Positions 17,823 to 26,047 of a stretch of 64,000 nucleotides of DNA are shown one piece after another; the first letter of the stretch is position 1, and every line of letters begins with the position of its first letter. Made by a program: the position numbers and the translations under genes. The stretch spans positions 186,001 through 250,000 of the forward strand of contig CAYMUY010000001.1 in NCBI GenBank assembly GCA_964393825.1. Direction: 5' to 3'. The notes beneath the pieces are model-generated. The model was not told where the DNA came from, ran no database searches, and saw nothing but the letters and a program-made list of their open reading frames with translations. The DNA comes from PFJX01 sp964393825 (GTDB lineage Bacteria; Pseudomonadota; Gammaproteobacteria; Burkholderiales; Thiobacillaceae).

Positions 17823-18776
17823 ATGCGCACTTTCATTACCCTGATTTCCTTGTGTTTTTCCCTGCTGGCGAGCGCCGCGACTTACCCTCCTGTCACGGTT
17901 CAGGTGCTGGCGGAGCAACTGGCCCCGCACAGCTATTACATCCCGGGTCTGCCGGGTGCCGCCAGCCTCGCGAACCAGGGCTTCATGTCGAACGCAGGCT
18001 TCGTGGTCACACCGGACGGGGTGGTGGTCTTCGATACCCTGGGTTCACCATCGCTGGCCGCGGCAATGCTCCAGTGCATCCGGGAAGTGACTTCGGCCCC
18101 GATCAAGCGCGTCATCGTCAGCCACTATCATGCTGATCACTACTATGGCATCCAGGTTTTCAAGGACGCTGGCGCTGAAATCTGGGCGTTTGAAACCGCC
18201 CGTAATACGGTCGGTTCCGAGGATTGGCGGTTGCGACTGGAGCAGCGCAAGGATTTGCTGGGCCGCTGGATCAACGACGAGACGCAACGCTTCCCCGCGC
18301 CCGACGTCTGGTTGTCCGGTGATGTTGATTTCGAGCTCGGCGGCGTGCATTTCAAGATTCGCCATGTCGGCCCGGCGCATTCACCGGATGATCTGGCCAT
18401 GTTCGTGGCGGAGGATGGTGTGTTGTATGCCGGAGACCTGGTGTTCAAGGGGCGCGTGCCTTTCGTCGGTGATGCCGACTCGAAACGCTGGCTGAGTGCG
18501 CTGGACAAGTTGATCGCGCTGCAGCCCAAGGTGCTGGTGCCGGGGCATGGCGGCGCTTCCGACGACCCCATCGGCGACCTGACCCTGACCCGTGATTATC
18601 TTCGCTATCTGCGACAGCAGATGGGCCGCGCGGTCGAAGACCTGACCCCGTTCGACGAGGCCTATGACCGAACCGACTGGTCGATGTACGAAAAGATGCC
18701 CGCCTTTCGCGAAGCACATCGGCGCAACGCCTACAACACCTACATTCTGATGGAAAAAGAGAGCCTGGCGAAATGA
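17823..18776 (+). CDS. Periplasmic metallo-beta-lactamase-fold hydrolase (SoxH-like)
   Basis: The 317-residue protein has a signal peptide (about 1-19) and a metallo-beta-lactamase fold. Metal ligands are HYHADH near 104, GPAHSPDD with the next His, a later GDLVFKG Asp and the final VPGHGG His. It resembles SoxH and quinoprotein relay-type hydrolases, which occur near sulfur-oxidation genes; soxYZ lies 500 bases away on the other strand. The substrate is unknown. The next gene overlaps by four bases. Confidence 0.87.
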   Translation: MRTFITLISLCFSLLASAATYPPVTVQVLAEQLAPHSYYIPGLPGAASLANQGFMSNAGFVVTPDGVVVFDTLGSPSLAAAMLQCIREVTSAPIKRVIVSHYHADHYYGIQVFKDAGAEIWAFETARNTVGSEDWRLRLEQRKDLLGRWINDETQRFPAPDVWLSGDVDFELGGVHFKIRHVGPAHSPDDLAMFVAEDGVLYAGDLVFKGRVPFVGDADSKRWLSALDKLIALQPKVLVPGHGGASDDPIGDLTLTRDYLRYLRQQMGRAVEDLTPFDEAYDRTDWSMYEKMPAFREAHRRNAYNTYILMEKESLAK

Positions 18777-19075
18777 GCGATGCGATCATCGTCGAATGCG
18801 GCATCCCGCCAGCCCGTCGCGCCGAACTTGGCGTCGATGGCTGGCCGATCTGGAAGGATGGAACCGGTAGCCGGGTGCTGACGCTGGAGTCAACAGAGAA
18901 AAGCTATTTCATTTCTGGCGAAGCCGTGCTGACGCTGGAAGATGGCGCGCCTGTGACTGTTCGAAAAGGAGATCTGGTGGTGATCCCGGCAGGCCGTTGC
19001 CTCTGGGAAGTCCGGGTCGACGTCCGCCGGCATTACCGCTCGGACGCGCTGTCACCGGCCTGCTGCATCATTTGA
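18773..19075 (+). CDS. Small cupin-domain protein
   Basis: This 100-residue protein is a single cupin barrel. The second half shows the pattern YFISGEAVLTLEDG, then VRKGDLVVIPAG, as in the DUF861-type cupins. The usual metal His residues are largely missing, so enzymatic activity is doubtful. It is coupled to the metallo-hydrolase by an ATGA overlap, which suggests a shared task. Its stop codon lies in one arm of an inverted repeat. Confidence 0.8.
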   Translation: MSDAIIVECGIPPARRAELGVDGWPIWKDGTGSRVLTLESTEKSYFISGEAVLTLEDGAPVTVRKGDLVVIPAGRCLWEVRVDVRRHYRSDALSPACCII

Positions 19076-19221
19076 CCCTGGCCACGGCAGTTCAACGCAT
19101 CAGCGGGGGTGTGGCCGGCTTATCCATCGGGTGAGCGGCCGCGAAGGCACTCACGCCAGCATGCATGGAGCCTCACAACGGCTACGCAGCGGTCAACTGC
19201 CGTGGCCTGGCCAGGTCAAAT
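19070..19221. repeat. Long inverted repeat downstream of the cupin gene
   Basis: The arm 19070-19090 (ATTTGACC at its left end, ACGGCAG at its right) is nearly the reverse complement of 19197-19221, with one four-base gap. The arms enclose about 106 bases without a convincing ORF. It could be a small non-autonomous mobile element or an RNA hairpin. Nothing else was seen in the 19076-19283 stretch except the soxZ terminator. Confidence 0.55.
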
Positions 19222-19234
19222 CGGATCGCCCAAT

Positions 19235-19265
19235 AAAAAACGGGCCGGCATGATGCCGGCCCGTT
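19235..19265 (-). terminator. Rho-independent terminator of soxYZ
   Basis: On the minus strand a 12-base-pair stem (AACGGGCCGGCA / TGCCGGCCCGTT) with a three-base loop is followed by a TTTTTT run. It stands 19 bases after the soxZ stop. Confidence 0.85.
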
Positions 19266-19283
19266 CAACGTACAGCGTGTCGA

Positions 19284-19598
19284 TTAGCCGATCGTGGCAT
19301 CAGCAGTGTTGCTGTCGCCCTGGTTGTCAACCCACTTGATCTCGACCTTGTCACCCTTGTTGGCGCCCTTGACCTTGAAGGCAAGGTAGGGGTTCTTGGA
19401 AATGCCGCCGCCCCACTCGGCATCGAGAACGGTCTTGCCGTTCACGGTGGCGGTGACGTTGGTGATGTGGTGCGCGGGCACGACACCGCCGGTCTTGGCG
19501 TCTTTGCGCAGACCGGTTTCCATCGGGTGGTTCATCAGACACTTCACATCAGCGGTGTCGCCGGACATGGAAGCACGAATCTTCATCGGTTCAGCCAT
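19284..19598 (-). CDS. soxZ: Thiosulfate oxidation carrier subunit SoxZ
   Basis: SoxZ pairs with SoxY in the periplasm to form the carrier on which thiosulfate sulfur is oxidised. The protein has 104 residues with family segments MKIRASMSGDTADVKCLM and ISKNPYLAFKVKGANKGD. There is no signal peptide, as normal; SoxZ is exported with SoxY. A good ribosome site (AGGAGAT) precedes the ATG. It follows soxY by 46 bases and ends at a strong terminator. Confidence 0.95.
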   Translation of the reverse strand: MAEPMKIRASMSGDTADVKCLMNHPMETGLRKDAKTGGVVPAHHITNVTATVNGKTVLDAEWGGGISKNPYLAFKVKGANKGDKVEIKWVDNQGDSNTADATIG

Positions 19599-19644
19599 TT
19601 GCTATCTCCTGTGGATATTGAAAGTCGGGTACCGGAACAACCGA

Positions 19645-20112
19645 TCAGCCGCCGCAGCCGCCGATGGTGACCTTGACTTCCTTGTGGGCCTTGTAGACCT
19701 TGCCGCCAGCTTTGACCACGGCAATGACGTTGGAAGTGGAACCCATCTTGATGCGGGTGGAGACGTAACCTTGAGCACCGTTGCTGAGGTTGAACACGGC
19801 AATCAGGGGCATGGTGTTCTTCTCGCCGATGATGGCGATGGAATCGGTACCCGCGATGCTGGAGGTGATCTCGACCGGAACGACGGCGCCGTTTTCGGCG
19901 ATGTCAGGCGCCTTGACGCTGATGTCGCCGGAGGCGGCAGCGGCGTTTCCGCCGATAGCGCCCATCGCACCGCCCAGATCCCTGGACTCGAAACCAGCCT
20001 TGTTCCAACCGGCAAAAGCGGCCGTCGGCGTCATCAGGCCCGCGGCGACTGCCACGCTCACGGCGCCGGCAGCGCCAGCACCTTTCAATACGTTCCTGCG
20101 CAGAATGTTCAT
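19645..20112 (-). CDS. soxY: Thiosulfate oxidation carrier protein SoxY
   Basis: SoxY carries the sulfur substrate on a C-terminal cysteine. The protein is 155 residues from the ATG at 20112 and ends in GGCGG, the substrate-carrying swinging arm. The N-terminus RRNVLKGAGAAGAVSVAVAA is a Tat-type signal with twin arginine. An in-frame ATG at 20118 and an open frame to 20283 exist, but AGGAG spacing best fits 20112. No soxA, soxX or soxB lies in the window. Confidence 0.95.
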   Translation of the reverse strand: MNILRRNVLKGAGAAGAVSVAVAAGLMTPTAAFAGWNKAGFESRDLGGAMGAIGGNAAAASGDISVKAPDIAENGAVVPVEITSSIAGTDSIAIIGEKNTMPLIAVFNLSNGAQGYVSTRIKMGSTSNVIAVVKAGGKVYKAHKEVKVTIGGCGG

Positions 20113-20389
20113 ATGCATTTGTCTCCTAAAAGATTCACTGCAAGGTTGCATTTCACACCGTCCTTCTCTGGTCAACCGGGTGGTGGGCTCAGGATTCGGC
20201 GGTGTGCACATGCTAACGCCACTTACACCGCAAAAGACACACACAATCGTCTGATACTTTCGAGCTATCCGACAACCATCCATACCATGCAGCGGCGCGC
20301 ATCATGACACTCACAGCATTGCCCTGTCCACGGCTGATGTGAGCGAGAAATCAGGATATTGGCCTCGATTTTGAGGAATGACGTTTTTT
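20113..20389. other. Intergenic region upstream of soxY
   Basis: These 277 bases must hold the soxYZ promoter and the 3' end of the VWA gene transcript. I see no convincing -35/-10 pair, no terminator with a T-run and no gene. Confidence 0.4.
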
Positions 20390-21640
20390 TCAATTGAGTT
20401 GTATCCGTGTGCCGAACGGGACACCTGATTTTCCCTTGACCAGCCAGACAACCGGGAATCCAGGATCGAGATCGGGAAAGCGGCCTTGCGCGTCGGTGAA
20501 GAAGAGCAGCAGGTCGGGGCTGAGGCTTTCCCGCGCCACCCAGTCGAATACCGGCCTGAAGTCGGTGCCGCCGCCGCCGGAGATTTCCTTGGGCAATTTC
20601 AGGGTCTCCCACTGCGCGAAACGCCAGGGTCCGTTCGGGTCGAGCTTGTCATCGCAAGCATGCAGAGTGACATTGGCGCGCACCTGGCCCTTGAGCGCGT
20701 CGATCTCGGCCAGGAACGCGCGCAACTCCTCCTCCTGCACCGAGCCGCTGGTATCCAGCGCCACGACCACATCGACACTCTGGCTGTGCAGTCGCGGCAT
20801 CAGCGCGGCCGATTCGCGGCGGGACGTACGCTGGAAACTGTAGTCGTCGCGCGCGGCGCTCATCATGTAGCGGGCGAGCAAGGCGCGCCAGGGCAGTTGT
20901 GGCGCCAGCAGGTGGTCGACCAGGCGCATCAGCGAGGCAGACATCTTCCCCGCCTGGCGCGCCATCTGGGCGGCGGCGGCGAGCCGCGCCTTCCATTGCT
21001 CGTCGAGCTTGCCCGGGTCGGCAGGTGGCGGCGGCGGGGCCTGGCGCTCGCCGGACCGTGTCGGCTCCTGCTCCCGCGGTTCCGGGTTGCCCGAGTCGCC
21101 GCCCTCTTTGCCGGACGACTCGCCCTGGCCCTTGCCCTCGCCGCTGTCCTGTTCCTGCGGCTCGCCGTCGCCGCCCTCGTTTGATTCAGGGTCGAACAGA
21201 TGGGTGTCCTGGGTTTCCTCCGGCGGGTCCTCGTGCAGCACCGGGTAGATTTCCTCTGCAGTCAGCCCGCGGTAGGCCGCGTTCATCAGGGCGTTGTCCG
21301 GCCCGCGCATGCGCTCGTCATCGAGGATCATGTTCACCGCGTAATCGCAGGCCACATCCCAGCGGTGTTTCTGGCGATGGTTGCGCCGGGCGAAATGCGA
21401 CAAGGCGCAGTGCATGGCTTCATGTGCCAGGACGAACTGGGTCTGCTCGAGGCTGAGGCGATCGATATAGGCGGGGTTGTAGTAAAAACTTTTCGCGTCA
21501 GTGGCCGTGGTCTTGCACCATTTCGGGTCCGCCGCCTTCAGCGGCAGGTGCATGACCAGTGAGCCGAGGAAGGGCTTGTCCAGGATCAGACGCGTGCGCG
21601 CGGCCGCGAGCTTGGTTTCGAGGGTGGGGAGATCAGTCAT
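20390..21640 (-). CDS. VWA-like metallopeptidase-type protein (DUF2201)
   Basis: The 416-residue protein has an N-terminal zinc-peptidase-like part with HEAMHCALSH (an HExxH motif) near 75. A long acidic low-complexity linker follows, rich in Glu, Gly and Gln, and then a C-terminal VWA-like domain with a MIDAS-type DTSGS motif and a GGGGTDF segment. I chose ATG at 21640 because the family starts there; a GTG at 21685 overlaps the stop of the ATPase gene. It is encoded after a MoxR-type ATPase, the usual partner. Confidence 0.88.
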   Translation of the reverse strand: MTDLPTLETKLAAARTRLILDKPFLGSLVMHLPLKAADPKWCKTTATDAKSFYYNPAYIDRLSLEQTQFVLAHEAMHCALSHFARRNHRQKHRWDVACDYAVNMILDDERMRGPDNALMNAAYRGLTAEEIYPVLHEDPPEETQDTHLFDPESNEGGDGEPQEQDSGEGKGQGESSGKEGGDSGNPEPREQEPTRSGERQAPPPPPADPGKLDEQWKARLAAAAQMARQAGKMSASLMRLVDHLLAPQLPWRALLARYMMSAARDDYSFQRTSRRESAALMPRLHSQSVDVVVALDTSGSVQEEELRAFLAEIDALKGQVRANVTLHACDDKLDPNGPWRFAQWETLKLPKEISGGGGTDFRPVFDWVARESLSPDLLLFFTDAQGRFPDLDPGFPVVWLVKGKSGVPFGTRIQLN

Positions 21641-21653
21641 CTTTCGGCTTCGC

Positions 21654-21674
21654 TGGGTGCGCACGGCGCACCCC
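21654..21674. repeat. Hairpin repeat between the VWA and MoxR genes
   Basis: GGGTGCGC / GCGCACCC around three bases forms a compact stem in the 41-base spacer. It resembles small GC-rich dispersed palindromes. It could moderate the ratio of the two products. Confidence 0.45.
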
Positions 21675-21681
21675 AAGACAC

Positions 21682-22731
21682 TCACGCCTTCGGCTTGAAG
21701 TCATAGAGCATCAGCTCGGCCACGCTGTTGGCCCATTCCACGAACTCGGGCACGGCGAACAGCGGTTTGCCGACGGCGCGGTGAAGATCAGTCACCAGCA
21801 TCACACCCATTTCCCGCTGCGGGTAACCGCGCGCGTACCTGAGGATGTTGCCGAGCTTGTAGGCATCGTTCGCGGATTCCCGCGCGCGCCTGACCAGGGC
21901 GGCCGCGACACCGTATTGCAGGTCGATGCCCTTGGGTACTTCGGCCACCGTGCCGGACAGGATGCCGTCGATATCCGGCAGGTTTTCCATGTTGTCGATG
22001 AAGGCCTTGAGCTCGACCCCGACACCCTGCCCCACGCAGGCCTGCAGGGCATCGCCGAGCAGATCGGGACGGTCGGAGAACTTGAACAGCGCGCGGTGGG
22101 CGTATTCCCAGGAGCGCGGGCTGGGAAAGGCCACCGGGTTGTGCGCCGGGTCGAAGCTGAACAGCAGGTCGGGACGGAAACGCAGGAAGCCCAGGATGCG
22201 TTCGTCGATACCCTTGTCCAGCGCCCAGGCAACCCAGTCGTCGAGGTTGGCGTCGACGTCGTAATGGGTGAAGCGGTTGGCCAGCGGCGCCGGCATGGCG
22301 TAGGTGACGCCGCGATCGCCCTGGCGGTTGCCGGCGGCGAAGATGGCCCAGCCTTCAGGAATCATGTACTCGCCCAGCTTGCGGTCGAGGATGAGCTGGT
22401 AGGCGGCGGCGGAGACCGTCGGCGGCGCGGCGTTGATTTCATCGAGAAAGAGGATGCCGGCCGGACCATGGCGATGGGCATCCGGCAACATCGACGGGAC
22501 CGACCATTCCACGTTCTCGTCCTTGCGGAAGGGAATGCCGCGCAGGTCGGTCGGCTCCATCTGGCTCAGACGGATGTCGATCAGCGGCACGCCATGCTTG
22601 GCGGCGATGCCGGCGATGATCTGCGATTTGCCGACGCCCGGCGGCCCCCAGAGCATGACGGGGGTGTGCTGGCCGGCCTCGCAGCTGGCGAATTCGCGGT
22701 CGAGGATGGTTTCGATATGGGAAGGACGCAT
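21682..22731 (-). CDS. MoxR-type AAA+ ATPase
   Basis: The 349-residue ATPase has Walker A GPPGVGKS near 29, Walker B ILFLDEINAAPP near 93 and a sensor-like AAGNRQGD near 132. ATPases of this class act as chaperones with VWA proteins to insert metals or remodel complexes. The gene is directly followed by its probable VWA partner. The client is not known. Confidence 0.9.
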   Translation of the reverse strand: MRPSHIETILDREFASCEAGQHTPVMLWGPPGVGKSQIIAGIAAKHGVPLIDIRLSQMEPTDLRGIPFRKDENVEWSVPSMLPDAHRHGPAGILFLDEINAAPPTVSAAAYQLILDRKLGEYMIPEGWAIFAAGNRQGDRGVTYAMPAPLANRFTHYDVDANLDDWVAWALDKGIDERILGFLRFRPDLLFSFDPAHNPVAFPSPRSWEYAHRALFKFSDRPDLLGDALQACVGQGVGVELKAFIDNMENLPDIDGILSGTVAEVPKGIDLQYGVAAALVRRARESANDAYKLGNILRYARGYPQREMGVMLVTDLHRAVGKPLFAVPEFVEWANSVAELMLYDFKPKA

Positions 22732-22743
22732 GATCGGGTTAAC

Positions 22744-23631
22744 TCAACTCCATTCTTGTTCGGGGCTGCCTGAGCCAAAAGCGGCCTGTTCCAGTCTTGC
22801 CGCCACCAGCGCGGCGTGGATGCGTTCGGCATCCACCATGCGCGGGATCAGGCGATGTATCCGGGCCAGTGCCTGCGGCCTCTCGCACGCCAGGATTTCC
22901 AGGCGGGCGCGCGTGTCGGTGGAGAGACGCGGCCAACACAGCAACTGGGGTGCCAGCCATGCATGATAATCGGCAATAACCGACTTTTCCAGTCGGCTAT
23001 TCCAGGATTCGCGCAGCAAGAGTTCGGGAAAAGCGGTCGGCGGCAGGCTGCGTCCCCGCCATTCGGGGGGGACGCGCAGGCCGGAGAGTCCTCTCCCCTC
23101 CCCCGCCTGGTCGCGCTGAAACCATTGCGCGACGGGATGGGGGCGCGCCGCCTGGTTCACCATGCGCGCGAGCACGTCGCGATGACGCGACGGCGTACCC
23201 GGATCGTCCTTGTCACGCAGGGCCAGGGTCGGCGAGTGAAAGCCGGTGTAGGTCAGGGCGAAGGGCAGCCATTCGCCCTCCGGCCGTTCGTGTTGCGTCA
23301 CGCTGGCCCGGTCGCAGGCCAGCAGGGCCAGGGGCAGACCGGATTCCTTGTCGAGCAGCCACAACTCCTGGGTATCCAGGATCGGGAAAGGTAATTCAGG
23401 ACGCGTTTCCAGCGCCGGCAGGATATCGCCGAGGTTCTCGATGGGGCCGGCCTTGAGACCCTCGCCTTCCACCCAGATCCCGGTGGGACGCACCCAGCCA
23501 AAGCCGTCGTCGGCGCGAAGATGCCAGGTCAGGCCGTCGAAACTGTGCGCGGTGACCTCGCCCGCTTCAACGATCTGGACGACACCGCGATAGGGGTTGA
23601 CGCGACGCAGGGCGTAATAACGGGGGTACAT
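22744..23631 (-). CDS. Conserved unknown protein of the MoxR-VWA cluster
   Basis: This 295-residue soluble protein has no recognised domain, signal peptide or membrane helix. It is rich in Trp, Arg and Pro. It lies 12 bases before the MoxR gene on the same strand, so it probably belongs to the same three-gene unit. I cannot assign a function. The start at 23631 (ATG) has a fair ribosome site. Confidence 0.8.
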   Translation of the reverse strand: MYPRYYALRRVNPYRGVVQIVEAGEVTAHSFDGLTWHLRADDGFGWVRPTGIWVEGEGLKAGPIENLGDILPALETRPELPFPILDTQELWLLDKESGLPLALLACDRASVTQHERPEGEWLPFALTYTGFHSPTLALRDKDDPGTPSRHRDVLARMVNQAARPHPVAQWFQRDQAGEGRGLSGLRVPPEWRGRSLPPTAFPELLLRESWNSRLEKSVIADYHAWLAPQLLCWPRLSTDTRARLEILACERPQALARIHRLIPRMVDAERIHAALVAARLEQAAFGSGSPEQEWS

Positions 23632-23670
23632 GGGCGATGATGGCGTGCGGAATGTGCCTAGCGTAACCCA

Positions 23671-24351
23671 TTACGCCGGGCCTCCACGCTGGTAACTCAG
23701 GATCCGGCCCTTGTAGGGTTCGCCGCTGAGCTGCCGGGTGTCCGCGCGCTGCTCGTTGTGGCTATAGCCCAGTTCGGCCATGTCACGATTGAAGCGGGCG
23801 CGATTGCCGCGGTCGGGATCGACGATGATGATTTCGACCCCCGGGCTGGAATGCCGGTCGATGAAACCGGAAAGGATGTCCGGCTGGCTGCGTTCATAGA
23901 GGACATCGCTGCCGACGATCAGGTCGAACTTGCCCAGATCGGGATCGCTGTCCATCCAGTTCCCGGTCTGAAAACGGATCGGCGCCAGATGATTCAGGCG
24001 CAGGTTTTCCATCAGGAAGGACGCCGCCAGGGGATGGCAATCGCTGGCGGTGATGTCCGCGCCACGCCGCCGCATGACCAGGCTGGCGAGGCCGAGACCG
24101 CAACCGATTTCCAGGATGCGTTTTCCCTTGAGGGTAAAGGTTTGCATGGTCCCGGCCAGGATGCGCGCGGATGGCCAGACCAGGCCGAACAACGGCCAGG
24201 AGGCGGAGGAGATCCCGGCCCGCTCGGCGTCGCCATCAGGGTCGGAATACTGCTGCTTGTCGAGAAGCGAGCGAATGCGATAGTCGAGGCCGCCGAGATT
24301 TACCGTCTCGAATTTGACCTGGTACCCCGGTGCCGCGAGCAGGGCGCTCAT
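23671..24351 (-). CDS. Class I SAM-dependent methyltransferase
   Basis: The protein is 226 residues from ATG at 24351. The SAM motif LEIGCGLGLASLVM is followed by a TASDCHPLA acidic loop and a VGSDVLYE segment. This order resembles the METTL/FAM86-type protein methyltransferases. The frame stays open to 24498, but that extension is Pro/Arg-rich and unlikely. The target is unknown. It is divergent from the Tim44-like gene. Confidence 0.82.
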   Translation of the reverse strand: MSALLAAPGYQVKFETVNLGGLDYRIRSLLDKQQYSDPDGDAERAGISSASWPLFGLVWPSARILAGTMQTFTLKGKRILEIGCGLGLASLVMRRRGADITASDCHPLAASFLMENLRLNHLAPIRFQTGNWMDSDPDLGKFDLIVGSDVLYERSQPDILSGFIDRHSSPGVEIIIVDPDRGNRARFNRDMAELGYSHNEQRADTRQLSGEPYKGRILSYQRGGPA

Positions 24352-24658
24352 GTGCGGGACGTCGGCGGCGAGGCGAACCCCGGCCTGTCGTAATGACGCA
24401 AGAAGTGTCTCCGGAAAACGATCGGGTGGCCGCGCCGGAAGCCGGTCACGGCAGGGCGGGAAGTGACGCGGGGAGAGATGGGGTGCCGGACGGCACACCG
24501 TGCGCGTGTATCAGTTGCGCCGCAGTATAGACGCAGGAGCCGATGCGCCCGGATGGATTCCGATGGTTTCCGAAAGTCAATGCAACTTTGTGGCACAGAG
24601 GCCGGTCACAGGCGCTCCCAGATAGAATCCAAGTTCTTACCACCCGGAGCCTTACCTC
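24352..24658. other. Divergent intergenic region
   Basis: About 300 bases separate the methyltransferase from the Tim44-like gene. A TAGAAT at 24623-24628 could be the -10 box of the rightward gene, without a good -35 box. No gene or repeat was recognised. Confidence 0.4.
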
Positions 24659-25537
24659 ATGCAACGATTGTTTTTGAGCTTATTCGCGGTATTCCTCAGC
24701 TTCGCCCTGCCGATCCATGACGCTGAAGCCAAGCGGCTGGGGGGCGGAAAATCCTATGGCATGCAGCGCAATGCGCCGATGAAGCGTGATGTGACGCCGA
24801 ACCCATCACCCAGTCAGGCGCAGAACGGCGCACCCAACGCGGCTGGTGCCGCCGCCCAACCCGGCAAGCGTTCCTGGATGGGCCCCCTCGCCGGCCTTGC
24901 AGCGGGCCTGGGCCTCGCCGCGCTGGCTTCCCACTTCGGCTTCGGTGAGGAAATGGCGAACATGCTGATGATCGCCCTGCTCGCCCTCGCCGCATTCATG
25001 CTGTTCCGCTGGTTCATGAGCCGCAATCGGCCGCGGCCTGTTCAGTATGCCGGCGCGACAGCCGGAGCCGGCCAGCCCGTGCGTTTCGATTCAGCGCAGC
25101 CCCTGCCCGGCAGTGTCGGCAGCATGAACGCCGCCCCCGCCCCTGCCTCCGCGAGCGCATCCGCCCTGCCCCCGGGGTTCGACGCCGAAGCCTTCGTGCG
25201 CCAGGCCAAGGTCAACTTCCTGCGCCTGCAGGCTGCCAACGACGCCGGCAATCTCGACGACATCCGCGAATTCACCTCGCCCGAGATGTACGCCGAGATC
25301 AAGCTGGACATCGATGAGCGCCATGGCGCCACTCAGCGCACCGAGGTGGTGATGCTCAACGCCGAAGTACTGGAAGCCACGGAAGAAGACCATCGCCAGA
25401 TCGTCAGCGTCCGCTTCCACGGCATGCTGCGCGAAGACAGCGAACAGGCCGCTCCGTTCGACGAGACCTGGCACCTGGTCCGCCCCGCCGATGCCAGCCG
25501 TGGCTGGCTGATCTACGGAATCCAGCAGAGCGCCTGA
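24659..25537 (+). CDS. Tim44-like domain membrane protein
   Basis: The 292-residue protein starts with a signal-like helix (about 1-24) and has one or two central membrane helices (about 77-122). It ends in a Tim44-like domain (about 175-290; QAKVNFLRLQAANDAGNLDD). A low-complexity Ala/Pro/Gly linker joins the parts. Bacterial Tim44-like proteins are thought to sit at the inner membrane; their role is poorly known. A strong terminator follows at 25561. Confidence 0.9.
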   Translation: MQRLFLSLFAVFLSFALPIHDAEAKRLGGGKSYGMQRNAPMKRDVTPNPSPSQAQNGAPNAAGAAAQPGKRSWMGPLAGLAAGLGLAALASHFGFGEEMANMLMIALLALAAFMLFRWFMSRNRPRPVQYAGATAGAGQPVRFDSAQPLPGSVGSMNAAPAPASASASALPPGFDAEAFVRQAKVNFLRLQAANDAGNLDDIREFTSPEMYAEIKLDIDERHGATQRTEVVMLNAEVLEATEEDHRQIVSVRFHGMLREDSEQAAPFDETWHLVRPADASRGWLIYGIQQSA

Positions 25538-25560
25538 TCCCACCTCCACATGGCAATTGA

Positions 25561-25588
25561 AATGGCGACCCTCGGGTCGCCATTTTTT
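25561..25588 (+). terminator. Terminator of the Tim44-like gene
   Basis: AATGGCGACC and GGTCGCCATT form a ten-base-pair stem around CTCG, followed directly by TTTT. It lies 23 bases past the stop. Confidence 0.9.
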
Positions 25589-25715
25589 GGTCGGGGTGTT
25601 GCGGGCAAAACTGCGGATTGTCCAGCACGACCCGGACCCGCTAACCGTGTCCTGATTCTTGGCCACTATCTTCTCGATCACGCGAATGTTCGCGTTTGCT
25701 GAAGGAGTGATCATC

Positions 25716-25769
25716 ATGAAACGCAAAATCCATCTGGCCGTGCTCGCCGTCATCGCGGGTGCAAGGTGA
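25716..25769 (+). pseudogene. Truncated 5' end of a secreted-protein gene
   Basis: A good ribosome site (AAGGAG) precedes an ATG. The 17-residue product MKRKIHLAVLAVIAGAR looks like the first part of a signal peptide, and a TGA then ends the frame. The rest of the gene is absent. The break at about 25766 joins sensor-kinase sequence, so a deletion probably removed the middle of a regulatory locus. Confidence 0.6.
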
Positions 25770-25990
25770 GCACCTCGACCCGGTCATCCAGGTGGCCTCC
25801 GGGCGCGAAGGCCTTTCATCGGTTGCCCGGCGCCGACGGCGAGGGCAGCGGTCTCGGTCTCGCCATCGCGCGGGAAGCCGCGGCACGCCTGGGGGGGCAA
25901 GTGAGCCTGCATGAACGGTGGCAAGCCCGCGGCCTGGTGTTTCGCTACCGGCAGCCGTGGCGCATCATCGACACCGGATTCCCCGGTTGA
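25766..25990 (+). pseudogene. 3' remnant of a sensor histidine kinase gene
   Basis: The frame ends in the last ATP-binding (G2) box of a histidine kinase: GEGSGLGLAIAREAAARLGG and about 30 further residues. The dimerisation domain, phospho-acceptor His and N box are missing, so it cannot work as a kinase. It lies just before an intact two-component pair. It is probably the scar of a deleted or recombined homologous system. Confidence 0.75.
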
Positions 25991-26047
25991 ACCCCGCGCC
26001 CGCCTCGCGCAGACTCTGTCCTCCTCTTGTGATCCCCATGAACCACG

